NCBI RefSeq assembly: GCF_003286085.1 | Contig: NW_020825706.1 | Location: 4,464,001 to 4,528,000 of the forward strand | Reading direction: 5' to 3' | Source of the DNA: Drosophila persimilis | Lineage: Eukaryota > Arthropoda > Insecta > Diptera > Drosophilidae | DNA length: 64,000 nt | Shown: positions 1 to 13,471 of the stretch, in pieces | Numbering within the stretch: the stretch's first letter is position 1 | Layout of the letters: each line of letters begins with the position of its first letter | The notes under the pieces: model-generated | What the model was told of the DNA's origin: nothing | Databases searched by the model: none | Seen by the model: the letters and a program-made list of their open reading frames with translations, nothing else | Translations under genes and position numbers: made by a program

Positions 1-3000
1 GGACATCTTATCTCCGGAAAACTTATCTCCGGCGGCGAGGAATTTATATCACCTGCCGGACATCTTATCTCTGCTGACAAAATACATCTCTTCGCTGGAG
101 GAAAACTTATTTCCGGTGGCGGGAAATCTATATCCCCTGCCGGACAACTTATCTCTGCTGACGAAATACGTCTCTCCGCATGCAGAAAACTTATCTCCGG
201 CGGCGAGAAGTTTATATCCCCGTCCTGACAACTTATCTCTGCTAACGAACTACGTCTCTCCGCTGGCGGAAAACTCATCTACGGCTGCGGGAAATCTATA
301 GACCCTGCCAGACAAATTATCTCTGCTGACAAAATACGTCTCTCCGCTGGCGGAAAACTTATTTCCGGTGCCGGGAAATCTATATCCCCTGCCAGACAAC
401 TTATATCTGCTAACGAAATACGTCTCTCCGCTGGCGGAAAACTTATTTCCGGTGGCGGGAAAGCTATATCCCCTGCCGGACAACTTATCTCTGCTGACGA
501 AATATGTCTCTCCGCTTGCAGAAATCTTATCTCCGGCGGCGAGAAGTTTATATCCCCGTCCTGACAACTTATCTCTGCTAACGAAATACGTCTCTCCGCT
601 GGCGGAAAACTTATTTCCGGTACCGGGAAATCTATACCCCCAGCCGGACAACTTATCTCTGCTGACGAAATACGTCTCTCCGCTTGCAGAAAACTTATCT
701 CTGGCGGCGAGAAGTTTATATTCCCTGCCAGACAACATATCTCTGCTGACGAAATACGTCTCTCCGCTGGCGGAAAACTTATTTCCGGTGCCCGGAAATC
801 TTTATCCGCTGCCGGACATCTTATCTCTGCTAACAAAATTCGTCTCTCCGCTGGCGAAAAACTTATCTCCGGTTGCGGGAAATTTATATCCGCTGGCGGA
901 AAACTTTTCTCCACGCGGGGAAATTTATATCCTCTGCCGGACATCTTATCTCTGCTGACAAAATACATCTCTTCGCTGGCGGAAAACTTATCTGCGGTGG
1001 CGGGAAATTCATATCCGCTTGCGGAAAACTTTTCTCTAGAGGGGGAAATTTATATCCCCTGCCGGACAGCTTATCTCGGCTGAAAAAATACATCTCTCCA
1101 CTGGAGGAAAACTTATTTCCGGTGGCGGGAAATTTATATCCCCTGCCGGACAGCTTATCTCTGCTAACGAAATACGTCTCTCCACTGGCGGAAAACTTAT
1201 CTCCGACGGCGGGAAATTTACATCCCCTGACGGATAATTTATCCCCGCTGACGAATTACGTTCCTCCGCCGGCAGAAAACTTATCTCCGCTGGCAGAACA
1301 TTTACCTCCGTCGGCGGGAAATTTATATCCCCTGCCGGACATCTTATCTCGGCTGAAAAAATACATCTCTCCACTGGAGGAAAACTTATTTCCGGTGGCG
1401 GGAAATCTATATCCCCTGCCGGACAACTTATCTCTGCTGACGAAATACGTCTCTACGCTGGCAGAAAACTTATCTCCGGCGGCGGGAAATCAATATCCCC
1501 TGCCGGACAACTTATCTCCGCTGGCAGACAATTTATCTCCGCTGACGAACTACGATTCTCCGCTGGCAGAAATCTTATCTCCGGCGGCGGGAATTTTTTA
1601 TATCCCCTGACGGACAATTTATCCCCGCTGACGAATTACGTTCCTCCGCCGGCAGAAAACTTATCTCCGCTGGCAGAACATTTACCTCCGTCGGCGGGAA
1701 ATTTATATCCCCTGCCGGACATCTTATCTCGGCTGAAAAAATACATCTCTCCACTGGAGGAAAACTTATTTCCGGTGGCGGGAAATCTATATCCCCTGCC
1801 GGACAACTTATCTCTGCTGACGAAATACGTCTCTACGCTGGCAGAAAACTTATCTCCGGCGGCGGGAAATCAATATCCCCTGCCGGACAACTTATCTCCG
1901 CTGGCAGACAATTTATCTCCGCTGACGAACTACGATTCTCCGCTGGCAGAAATCTTATCTCCGGCGGCGGGAATTTTTTATATCCCCTGACGGACAATTT
2001 ATCCCCGCTGACGAATTACGTTCCTCCGCCGGCAGAAAACTTATCTCCGCTGGCAGAACATTTACTTATGGAGGCGAGGAATTTATATCACCTGCCGGAC
2101 ATCTTATCTCTGCTGACAAAATACATCTCTTCGCTGGCGGAAAACTTATCTGCGGTGGCGGGAAATTCATATCCGCTTGCGGAAAACTTTTCTCCAGAGG
2201 GGGAAATTTATATCCCCTGCCGGACAGCTTATCTCCGCAGACGAACAACGTATCTCCGCCGGCAGAAAACTTATCTCCGCTGGCAGAACATTTACCTCCG
2301 TCGGCGGGAAATTTATATCCCCTGCCGGACATCTTATCTCGGCTGACAAAATACATCTCTCCGCTTACAGAAAACTTATCTCCGGCGGCGAGAAATTTAT
2401 ATCCCTGGCCTGACAACTTATCTCTGCAAACGAAATACGTCTCTCCGCTGGCGGAAAACTTATTTCCGGTGGCGGGAAATATATATCCCCTGCCGGACAA
2501 CTTATCTCTGCTGACGAAAAACGTCTCTCCGCTGGCAGAAAACTTATCTCCGGTGGCGGGAAATCTATATCCCCTGCCAGACAACTTATCTTTGCTAACG
2601 AAATACGTCTCTCCGCTTGCAGAAAACTTATCTTTGCTGACGAAATACGTCTCTCCGCTGGCGGAAAACTAATTTCCGGCAGCGGGAAATATATATCCCC
2701 TTTCGGACAACTTATCTCTGCTGACGAAATACGTCTCTCCGCTGGCAGTAAACTTATCTCCGGTGGCGGGAAATATATATCCCCTGCCGGACAACTTATC
2801 TCCGCTGGCAGACAGTTTATCTCCGCTGACGAACTACGATTCTCCGCTGGCAGAAATCTTATCTCCGGCGGCGGGAATTTTTTATATCCCCTGACGGACA
2901 ATTTATCCCCGCTGACGAATTACGTTCCTCCGCCGGCAGAAAACTTATATCCGCTGGCAGAACATTTACCTCCGTCGGCGGGAAATTTATATCCCCTGCC

Positions 3001-6000
3001 GGACATCTTATCTCGGCTGAAAAAATACATCTCTCCACTGGAGGAAAACTTATTTCCGGTGGCGGGAAATCTATATCCCCTGCCGGACAACTTATCTCTG
3101 CTGACGAAATACGTCTCTACGCTGGCAGAAAACTTATCTCCGGCGGCGGGAAATCAATATCCCCTGCCGGACAACTTATCTCCGCTGGCAGACAATTTAT
3201 CTCCGCTGACGAACTACGATTCTCCGCTGGCAGAAATCTTATCTCCGGCGGCGGGAATTTTTTATATCCCCTGACGGACAATTTATCCCCGCTGACGAAT
3301 TACGTTCCTCCGCCGGCAGAAAACTTATCTCCGCTGGCAGAACATTTACCTCCGTCGGCGGGAAATTTATATACCCTGCCGGACATCTTATCTCGGCTGA
3401 CAAAATACATCTCTCCGCTGGAGGAAAACTTATTTCCGGTGGCGGGAAATCTATATCCCCTGCCGGAAAACTTATCTCTGCTGACGAAATACGTCTCTCC
3501 GCTTGCAGAAAACTTATCTCCGGCGGCGAGAAGTTTATATCCCCGTCCTGACAACTTATCTCTGCTAACGAACTACGTCTCTCCGCTGGCGGAAAACTCA
3601 TCTACGGCTGCGGGAAATCTATAGACCCTGCCAGACAAATTATCTCTGCTGACAAAATACGTCTCTCCGCTTGCAGAAAACTTATCTCTGCTGACGAAAT
3701 ACGTCTCTCCGCTGGCGGAAAACTAATTTCCGGTGGCGGGAAATATATATCATCTGCCGGACAACTTATCTCTGCTGACGAAATACGTCTCTACGGTGGC
3801 AAAAAACTTATCTCCGGCGTCGGGAAATCTATATCCCCTGCCGGACAACTTATCTCCGCAGACAAACTACGTTGCTCCGCTTGCAGAAAACTTATCTCTG
3901 CTGACAAAATACGTCTCTCCGCTGGCGGAAAACTAATTTCCGGTGGTTTATATCCCCTGCCGGACAACTTATCTCTGCTGACGAAATACGTCTCTCCGCT
4001 TGCAGAAAACTTATCTCCTGCGGCGAGAAGTTTATATCCCCGGGTTGACAACTTATCTCTGCCAATGAAATACGTCTCTCCGCTGGCGGAAAACTTATTT
4101 CCGGTGGCGGGAAATCTATATCCCCTGCCGGACAACTTATCTCTGCTGACGAAATACGTCTCTCCGCTGGCAGTAAACTTATCTCCGGTGGCGGGAAATA
4201 TATATCCCCTGCCGGACAACTTATCTTTGCTGACGAAATACGTCTCTACGCTTGCAGAAAACTTATCTCCGGCGGCGAGAAGTTTATATCCCCGTCCTGA
4301 CAACTTATCTCTGCTAACGAAATACGTCTCTCCGCTGGCGGAAAACTTATTTCCGGTTCCGGGAAATCTATATCCCCTGCCGTTCAACTTATCTCTGCTG
4401 ACGAAATACGTCTCTCCGCTTGCAGAAAACTTATCTCCGGCGGCGGGAAATATATATCCCCTGCCGGACAACTTATCTTTGCTGACGAAATACGTCTCTA
4501 CGCTGGCAGAAAACTTATCTCCGGCGGCGGGAAATCAATATCCCCTGCCGGACAACTTACCTCCGCTGGCAGACAGTTTATCTCCGCTGACGAACTACGA
4601 TTCTCCGCTGGCAGAAATCTTATCTCCGGCGGCGGGAATTTTTGTTATCCCCTGACGGACAATTTATCCCCGCTGACGAATTACGTTTCTCCGCCGGCAG
4701 AAAACTTATCTCCGCTGGCAGAAGATTTACCTCCGTCGGCGGGAAATTTATATCCCCTGCCGGACATCTCATCTCGGCTGAAAAAATACATCTCTCCGCT
4801 GGAGGAAAACTTATTTCCGGTGGCGGGAAATCTATATCCCCTGCCGGGCAACTTATCTCTGCTGACGAAATACGTCTCTCCGCATGCAGAAAACTTATCT
4901 CCGGCGGCGAGAAGTTTATATCCCCGTCCTGACAACTTATCTCTGCTAACGAAATAAGTCTTTCCGCTGGCGGAAAACTTATTTCCGGTGCCGGGAAATC
5001 TATATCCCCTGCCGGACAACTTATCTCTGCTGACGAAATACGTCTCTCCGCTTGCAGAAAACTTATCTCCGGCGGCGAGAAGTTTATATCCCCGGCCTGA
5101 CAACTTATCTCTGCTGACGAAATACGTCTCTCCGCTTGCAGAAAACTTATTTCCGGTGGCGGGAAATATATATACCCTGCCGGACAACTTATCTCCGCTG
5201 GCAGACAATTTATCTCCGCTGACGAACTACGATTCTCCGCTGGCAGAAATCTTATCTCCGGCGGCGGGAATTTTTTATATCCCCTGACGGACAATTTATC
5301 CCCGCTGACGAATTACGTTTCTCCGCCGGCAGAAAACTTATCTCCGCTCGCAGAACATTTACCTCCGTCGGCGGGAAATTTATATACCCTGCCGGACATC
5401 TTATCTCGGCTGACAAAATACATCTCTCCACTGGAGGAAAACTTATTTCCGGTGGCGGGAAATCTATATCCCCTGCCGGACAACTTATCTCTGCTGACGA
5501 AATACGTCTCTCCGCTTGCAGAAAACTTATCTCCGGCGGCGAGAAGTTTATATCCCCGTCCTGACAACTTATCTCTGCTAACGAACTACGTCTCTCCGCT
5601 GGCGGAAAACTCATCTACGGCTGCGGGAAATCTATAGACCCTGCCAGACAAATTATCACTGCTGACAAAATACGTCTCTCCGCTGGCGGAAAACTGATTT
5701 CCGGTGCCGGGAAATCTATATCCCCTGCCAGACAACTTATCTCTGCTAACGAAATACGTCTCTCCGCTGGCGGAAAACTTATTTCCGGTGGCGGGAAATC
5801 TATATCCCCTGCCGGACAACTTATCTCTGCTGACGAAATATGTCTCTCCGCTTGCAGAAAACTTATCTCCGGCGGCGAGTAATTTATATCCCCGGCCTTA
5901 TATCCGCTGGCGGAAAACTTTTCTCCACGGGGGGAAATTTATATCCTCTGCCGGACATCTTATCTCTGCTGACAAAATACATCTCTTCGCTGGCGGAAAA

Positions 6001-6330
6001 CTTATCTGCGGTGGCGGGAAATTCATATCCGCTTGCGGAAAACTTTTCTCTAGAGGGGGAAATTTATATCCGCTGCCGGACAGCTTATCTCCGCAGGCGA
6101 ACTACGTTTCTCCGCCGGCAGGAAACTTATCTCCGCTGGCAGAACATTTACCTCCGGCGGCGGGAAATTTATATCCCCTGCCGGACATCTTATCTCCGGA
6201 AAACTTATCTCCGGAGGCGAGGAATTTATATCACCTGCCGGACATCTTATCTCTGCTAACAAAATACATCTCTTCGCTGGCGGAAAACTTATCTGCGGTG
6301 GCGGAAATTTATATCCGCTGGCGGAAAAAT
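1..6330. repeat. 84-bp satellite array, A-type variants (left flank)
   Basis: Head-to-tail satellite with no unique sequence. The 84-bp unit consists of four 21-bp monomers, each beginning AT-rich (AAAACTTAT-like) and ending GC-rich (CTCCGCTGGCGG-like). A-type marks are monomers with GCTTGCAGAAAACTTATCTC, GGCGAGAAGTTTATATCCCC and CCGTCCTGACAAC. A rare marker monomer, TCATCTACGGCTGCGGG, occurs near 285, 3,598 and 5,608 and recurs only beyond 53.5 kb. Long open frames on both strands are a by-product of the 3n unit length and lack ATG starts. No host gene is visible. The boundary with the B-type array is gradual, placed where A-type marks stop. Confidence 0.95.
1224..3267. repeat. 380-bp higher-order repeat, three copies
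   Basis: A 380-bp block is tandemly duplicated at 1,224-1,603 and 1,604-1,983, and occurs again at 2,888-3,267. Each copy ends with a monomer carrying a two-base T expansion (GGGAATTTTTTATATCCCC), which explains why the period is 378 + 2 and not a multiple of 21. The same T-expanded monomer also appears near 5,270, 32,610, 33,590 and 51,957, so it tags descendants of one ancestral block. The two-base slip ends the open frames that cross it. Confidence 0.85.
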
Positions 6331-7109
6331 TTTCTCCGATAACAGACATCTTATCTTCGCTGCCGGACAACTTATCTCTGCTGACAAAAATAGGTCTATC
6401 CGCTGGCGGAAAACTTATCTTCGGTGGCGGGAAATTCATATCCGCTGGCGGAAAACTTATCTCCGGTGGCGGGAAGTTCATATCCGCTTGCGGAAAACTT
6501 TTCTCCAGAGGGGGAAATTTATATCCCCTGCCGGACAGCTTATCTCCGCAGACGAACAACGTAACTCCGCCGGCAGAAAACTTATCTCCGCTGGCAGAAC
6601 ATTTACCTCCGGCGGCGGGAAATTTATATCCCCTGCCGGACAACTTATCACTGCTGAAAAAATATGTCTCTCCGCTGGCAGAAAACTTATTTCCGGTGGC
6701 GGGAAATTTATATCCGCTGGCGGAAAACTTTTCTCCAGAGGGGGAAATTTATAGCCCCTGCCGGACAACTTATCTCTGCTGACAAAATACGTCTCTCCGG
6801 TGGCGAAAAACTTATCTCCGGTGGCGGGAAATTTATATCCCCTGCCGGACAACTTATCTCTGCTGACAAAATACGTCTCTCCGCTGGCAGAAAACATATC
6901 TCCGGTGGCGGGAAATTTATATCCCCTGCCGGACAACTTTTCTCCAGAGGGGGAAATTTATAGCCCCTGCCGGACAACTTATCTCTGCTGACAAAATACG
7001 TCTCTCCGCTGGCAGAAAACATAACTCCGGTGGCGGGAAATTTATATCCGCTGGCGGAAAACTTTTCACCAGAGGGGGAAATTTATAGCCCCTGCCGGAC
7101 AACTTATCT

Positions 7110-9486
7110 CTGCTGACAAAATACGTCTCTCCGGTGGCGGAAAACTTATCTCCGGTGGTGGGAAATTTATATCCCCTGCCGGACAACTTATCTCTGCTGA
7201 CAAAATACATCTCTCCGCTGGCGGAAAACTTATCTGCGGTAGCGGGATATTTATATCCGCTGGCGGAAAACTTTTCTCCGCTGACAGACATCTTATCTTA
7301 TCTTATCTCTGCTGACAAAATACGTCTCTCCGGTGGCGGAAACTTATCTCCGGTGGCGGGAAATTTATATCCCCTGCCGGACAACTTATCTCTGCTGACA
7401 AAATACATCTCTCCGCTGGCGGAAAACTTATCTCCGGTGGCGGGAAATTTATATCCCCTGCCGGACAACTTATCACTGCTGAAAAAATATGTCTCTCCGC
7501 TGGCAGAAAACTTATTTCCGGTGGCGGGAAATTTATATCCGCTGGCGGAAAACTTTTCTTCAGAGGGGGTAATTTATAGCCCCTGCCGGACATCTTATCT
7601 CTGCTGACAAAATACGTCTCTCCGGTGGCGGAAAACTTATCTCCGGTGGCGGGAAATTTATATCCCCTGCCGGACAACTTATCTCTGCTGACAAAATACG
7701 TCTCTCCGCTGGCAGAAAACATATCTCCGGTGGCGGGAAATTTATATCCCCTGCCGGACAACTTTTCTCCAGAGGGGGAAACTTATAGCCCCTGCCGGAC
7801 AACTTATCTCTGTTGACAAAATACGTCTCTCCGCTGGCAGAAAACATAACTCCGGTGGCGGGAAATTTCTATCCGCTGGCGGAAAACTTTTCTCCAGAGG
7901 GGGAAATTTATATCCCCTGCCGGACAACTTATCTCTGCTGACGAAAAACGTCTCTCCGCTGGCGGAAAACTTATTTCCGGTGCCGGAAAATCTATATCCC
8001 CTGCCGGACAACTTATCTCTGCTGACGAAATATGTCTCTACGCTGGCAGAAAACTTATCTCCGGCGGAAGGAAATTGATATCCCCTGCCGGACAACTTAT
8101 CTCTGCTGACAAAATACGTCTCTCCGGTGGCGGAAAACTTATCTCCGGTGGCGGGAATTTTTTATCCCCTGCCGGACAACTTATCTCTGCTGACAAAATA
8201 CGTCTCTCCGGTGGCGGAAAACTTATCTCCGGTGGCGGGAAATTTATATCCCCTGCCGGACAACTTATCTATGCTGACAAAATACGTCTCTCCGCTGGCA
8301 GAAAATTTAACTCCGGTGGCGGGAAATTTATATCCGCTGGCGGAAAACTTTTCTTTAGAGGGGGAAATTTATAGCCCCTGCCGGACAACTTATCTCTGCT
8401 GACAAAATACGTCTCTCCGGTGGCGGAAAACTTATCTCCGGTGGCGGGAAATTTATATCCCCTGCCGGACAACTTATCTCTGCTGACAAAATACATCTCT
8501 CCGCTGGCGGAAAACTTATCTGCGGTAGCGGGAAATTTATATCCGCTGGCGGAAAACTTTTCTCCGCTGACAGACATCTTATCTTATCTTATCTCTGCTG
8601 ACAAAATACGTCTCTCCGCTGGCAGAAAACTTTTCTCCGATGGCGGGAAATTTATATCCCCTGCCGGACAACTTTTCTCTGCTGACAAAATACGTCTCTC
8701 CGCTGGCAGAAAACTTAACTCCGGCGGCGGGAAATTTATATCCCCGGCCTGACACCTTATCTCTGCTAACGAAATACGTCTCTCCGCTGGCGGAAAAATT
8801 ATTTCCGGTGGCGGGAAATATATATCCCCTGCCGGACAACTTATCTCTGCTGACGAAATACGTCTCTCCGCTGGCAGAAAACTTATCTCCGGTGGCGGGA
8901 AATTTATATCCCCTGCCGGACAACTTTTCTATCCGCTGGCGGAAAACTTATCTCCGGCGGCGTGAAATCTATATTCCCTGCCAGACAACTTATCTCTGCT
9001 GACGAAATACGTCTCTCCGGTGGCGGAAAACTTATCTCCGGTGGTGGGAAATTTATATCCCCTGCCGGACAACTTATCTCTGCTGACAAAATACATCTCT
9101 CCGCTGGCGGAAAACTTATCTGCGGTAGCGGGATATTTATATCCGCTGGCGGAAAACTTTTCTCCGCTGACAGACATCTTATCTTATCTTATCTCTGCTG
9201 ACAAAATACGTCTCTCCGGTGGCGGAAACTTATCTCCGGTGGCGGGAAATTTATATCCCCTGCCGGACAACTTATCTCTGCTGACAAAATACATCTCTCC
9301 GCTGGCGGAAAACTTATCTCCGGTGGCGGGAAATTTATATCCCCTGCCGGACAACTTATCACTGCTGAAAAAATATGTCTCTCCGCTGGCAGAAAACTTA
9401 TTTCCGGTGGCGGGAAATTTATATCCGCTGGCGGAAAACTTTTCTTCAGAGGGGGTAATTTATAGCCCCTGCCGGACAACTTATCT
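7110..9486. repeat. Higher-order duplication, offset 1,886 bp
   Basis: The segment at about 7,110-7,595 recurs at about 8,996-9,481. It includes the (TTATC)3 expansion, a one-monomer variant that has lost a base (GGTGGCGGAAACTTATC) and a GAGGGGGTAATTTATAG variant monomer. Translations of the two copies appear identical over 150 codons, which indicates recent unequal exchange or conversion within the B-type array. Confidence 0.75.
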
Positions 9487-10130
9487 CTGCTGACAAAATA
9501 CGTCTCTCCGGTGGCGGAAACTTATCTCCGGTGGCGGGAAATTTATATCCCCTGCCGGACAACTTATCTCTGCTGACAAAATACATCTCTCCGCTGGCGG
9601 AAAACTTATCTCCGGTGGCGGGAAATATATATCCCCTGCCGGACAACTTATCTCTGCTGACGAAATACGTCTCTCCGCTGGCGGAAAACTTATTTCCGGT
9701 GGCGGGAAATATATATCCCCTGCCGGACAACTTATCTCTGCTGACGAAATACGTCTCTCCGCTGGCGGAAAACTTATTTCCGGTGCCGGAAAATCTATAT
9801 CCCCTGCCGGACAACTTATCTCTGCTGACAAAATACGTCTCTCCGGTGGCGGAAAACTAATCTCCGGTGGCGGGAAATTTATATCCCCTGCCGGACAACT
9901 TATCTCTGTTGACAAAATACGTCTCTCCGCTGGCGGAAAACTTATTTCCGGTGCCGGAAAATCTATGTCCCCTGCCGGACAACTTATCTCTGCTGACAAA
10001 ATACGTCTCTCCGCTGGCGGAAAACTTATCTCCGGCGGCGTGAAATCTATATTCCCTGCCAGACAACTTATCTCTGCTGACGAAATACGTCTCTCCACTG
10101 GCGGAAAACCTAACTCCGGTGGCGGGAAAT

Positions 10131-12158
10131 TTATATCCGCTGGCGGAAAACTTTTCTCCAGAGGCGGAAATTTATAGCCCCTGCCGGACAACTTATCTCT
10201 GCTGACAAAATACGTCTCTCCGCTGGCGGAAAACTTATCTCCGGCGGCGTGAAATCTATATTCCCTGCCAGACAACTTATCTCTGCTGACGAAATACGTC
10301 TCTCCGCTGGCGGAAAACTTATTTCCGGTGGCGGGAGATATATATCCCCTGCCGGACAACTTATCTCTGCTGACGAAATACGTCTCTCCGCTGGCGGAAA
10401 ACTTATTTCCGGTGCCGGAAAATCTATATCCCCTGCCGGACAACTTATCTCTGCTGACAAAATACGTCTCTCCGGTGGCGGAAAACTAATCTCCGGTGGC
10501 GGGAAATTTATATCCCCTGCCGGACAACTTATCTCTGTTGACAAAATACGTCTCTCCGCTGGCAGAAAACTTAACTCCGGTGGCGGGAAATTTATATCCG
10601 CTGGCGGAAAAATTTTCTCCAGAGGGGGAAATTTATAGCCCCTGCCGGACAACTTATCTCTGCTGACAAAATACGTCTCTCGGGTGGCGGAAAACTTATT
10701 TCCGTTGGCGGGAAATATATATCCCCTGCCGGACAACTTATCTCTGCTGACGAAATACGTCTCTCCGCTGGCGGAAAACTTATTTCCGGTGGCGGGAAAT
10801 ATATATCCCCTGCCGGACAACTTATCTCTGCTGACGAAATACGTCTCTCCGCTGGCGGAAAACTTATTTCCGGTGCCGGAAAATCTATATCCCCTGCCGG
10901 ACAACTTATCTCTGCTGACGAAATATGCCTCTCCGCTGGCGGAAAACTTATCTCCGGTGGCGGGAAATTTATATCCCCTGCCGGACAACTTTTCTCTCCG
11001 CTGGCGGAAAACTTATCTCCGGCGGCGTGAAATCTATATTCCCTGCCAGACAACTTATCTCTGCTGACGAAATACGTCTCTCCGCTGGCAGAAAACTTAT
11101 CTCCGGTGGCGGGAAATTGCTATCCGCTGGCGGAAAACTTTTTCCAGAGGGGGAAATTTATAGCCCCTGCCGGACAACTTATCTCCGCTGACGAACTACG
11201 TTTCTCCGCCGGCAGAAAACTTATCTCCGCTGGCAGAACATTTACCTCCGGCGGCGGGAAATTTATATCCCCGGCTTGACAACTTATTTCTGCTAACGAA
11301 ATACGTCTCTCCGCTGGCGGAAAACTTATTTCCGGTGCCGGAAAATCTATATCCCCTGCCGGACAACTTATCTCTGCTGACGAAATACGTCTCTCCGCTG
11401 GCGGAAAACTTATTTCCGGTGGCGGGAAATATATATCCCCTGCCGGACAACTTATCTCTGCTGACGAAATACGTCTCTCCGCTGGCGGAAAACTTATTTC
11501 CGGTGCCGGAAAATCTATATCCCCTGCCGGACAACTTATCTCTGCTGACAAAATACGTCTCTCCGGTGGCGGAAAACTAATCTCCGGTGGCGGGAAATTT
11601 ATATCCCCTGCCGGACAACTTATCTCTGTTGACAAAATACGTCTCTCCGCTGGCAGAAAACTTAACTCCGGTGGCGGGAAATTTATATCCGCTGGCGGAA
11701 AACTTTTCTCCAGAGGGGGAAATTTATAGCCCCTGCCGGACAACTTATCTCTGCTGACAAAATACGTCTCTCGGGTGGCGGAAAACTTATTTCCGGTGGC
11801 GGGAAATATATATCCCCTGCCGGACAACTTATCTCTGCTGACGAAATACGTCTCTCCGCTGGCGGAAAACTTATTTCCGGTGGCGGGAAATATATATCCC
11901 CTGCCGGACAACTTATCTCTGCTGACGAAATACGTCTCTCCGCTGGCGGAAAACTTATTTACGGTGCCGGAAAATCTATATCCCCTGCCGGACAACTTAT
12001 CTCTGCTGACGAAATATGTCTCTCCGCTGGCGGAAAACTTATCTCCGGTGGCGGGAAATTTATATCCCCTGCCGGACAACTTTTCTCTCCGCTGGCGGAA
12101 AACTTATCTCCGGCGGCGTGAAATCTATATTCCCTGCCAGACAACTTATCTCTGCTGA
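10131..12158. repeat. Higher-order duplication, offset 1,091 bp
   Basis: The block around 10,500-11,060 recurs around 11,590-12,150. A rare variant, CTCTCGGGTGGCGG, marks both copies (10,678 and 11,769). The offset is 52 monomers minus one base. Both copies contain two to three near-identical canonical 84-bp units in a row, so local homogenisation is high. Confidence 0.7.
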
Positions 12159-13471
12159 CGAACTACGTTTCTCCGCCGGCAGAAAACTTATCTCCGCTGG
12201 CAGAACATTTACCTCCGGCGGCGGGAAATTTATATCCCCGGCCGGACAACTTATCTCTGCTAACGAAATACGTCTCTCCGCTGGCGGGAAATATATATCC
12301 CCTGCCGGACAACTTATCTCTGCTGACGAAATACGTCTCTCCGCTGGCGGAAAACTTATTTCCGGTGCCGGAAAATCTATATCCCCTGCCGGACAACTTA
12401 TCTCTGCTGACGAAATATGTCTCTACGCTGGCAGAAAACTTATCTCCGGCGGAGGGAAATTTATATCCCCTGCCGGACAACTTATCTCTGCTGACAAAAT
12501 ACGTCTCTCCGGTGGCGGAAAACTTATCTCCGGTGGCGGGAAATTTATATCCCCTGCCGGACAACTTTTCTCTCCGCTGGCGGAAAACTTATCTCCGGCG
12601 GCGTGAAATCTATATTCCCAGCCAGACAACTTATCTCTGCTGACGAAATACGTCTCTCCGCTGGCAGAAAACTTATCTCCGGTGGCGGTAAATTTCTATC
12701 CGCTGGCGGAAAACTTTTCTCCAGAGGGGGAAATTTATAGCCCCTGCCGGACAACTTATCTCCGCTGACGAACTACGTTTCTCCGCCGGCAGAAAACTTA
12801 TCTCCGCTGGCAGAACATTTACCTCCGGCGGCGGGAAATTTATATCCCCGGCTTGACAACTTATTTCTGCTAACGAAATACGTCTCTCCGCTGGCTGAAA
12901 GCTTATTTCCGGTGGCGGGAAATATATATCCCCTGCCGGACAACTTATCTCTGCTGACGAGATACGTCTCTCCGCTGGCGAAAAACTTATTTCCGGTGCC
13001 GGAAAATCTATATCCCCTGCCGGACAACTTATCTCTGCTGACGAAATATGTCTCTACGCTGGCAGAAAACTTATCTCCGGCGGAGGGAAATTTATATCCC
13101 CTGCCGGACAACTTATCTCTGCTGACAAAATACGTCTCTCCGGTGGCGGAAAACTTATCTCCGGTGGCGGGAAATTTATATCCCCTGCCGGACAACTTAT
13201 CTCTGCTGACAAAATACGTCTCTCCGGTGGCGGAAAACTTATCTCCGGTGGCGGGAAATTTATATCCCCTGCCGGACAACTTATCTCTGCTGACAAAATA
13301 CGTCTCTCCGCTGGCAGAAAACTTAACTCCGGTGGCGGGAAATTTCTATCCGCTGGCGGAAAACTTTTCTCCAGAGGGGGAAATTTATAGCCCCTGCCGG
13401 ACAACTTATCTCTGCTGACAAAATACGTTTCTCCGGTGGCGGAAAACTTATCTCCGGTGGCGGGAAATTTA

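Larger units (their letters stand above)
6331..13471. repeat. 84-bp satellite array, B-type variants
   Basis: Same 84-bp, four-monomer satellite as the left flank, in the same orientation, but with different monomer variants: CTCCAGAGGGGGAAATTTAT, TAGCCCCTGCCGGACAAC and the GGTGGCGGAAAACTTATCTC / GGTGGCGGGAAATTTATATC pair. The cleanest canonical units lie around 9,643-9,810 and 10,740-10,920. A short (TTATC)3 expansion at about 7,291-7,308 recurs near 8,577 and 9,177 and marks higher-order copies. The array stops abruptly at the 5' LTR of the Gypsy element. Confidence 0.95.

Noticed and set aside
7291..7310. Telomeric repeat (TTAGG type)
   Set aside because: The short TTATC runs have only three copies and the wrong sequence; no TTAGG array was seen.
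9643..9726. CENP-B box in the satellite
   Set aside because: The core TTCG-N4-A-N2-CGGG was sought on both strands of the common variants (nearest: TTCGCTGGCGGAAAAC) and the required A and CGGG do not line up.
1..13471. CRISPR-like array of regularly spaced repeats
   Set aside because: There are no unique spacers; every 21-bp segment is itself a variant of the same monomer, and the context is eukaryotic.
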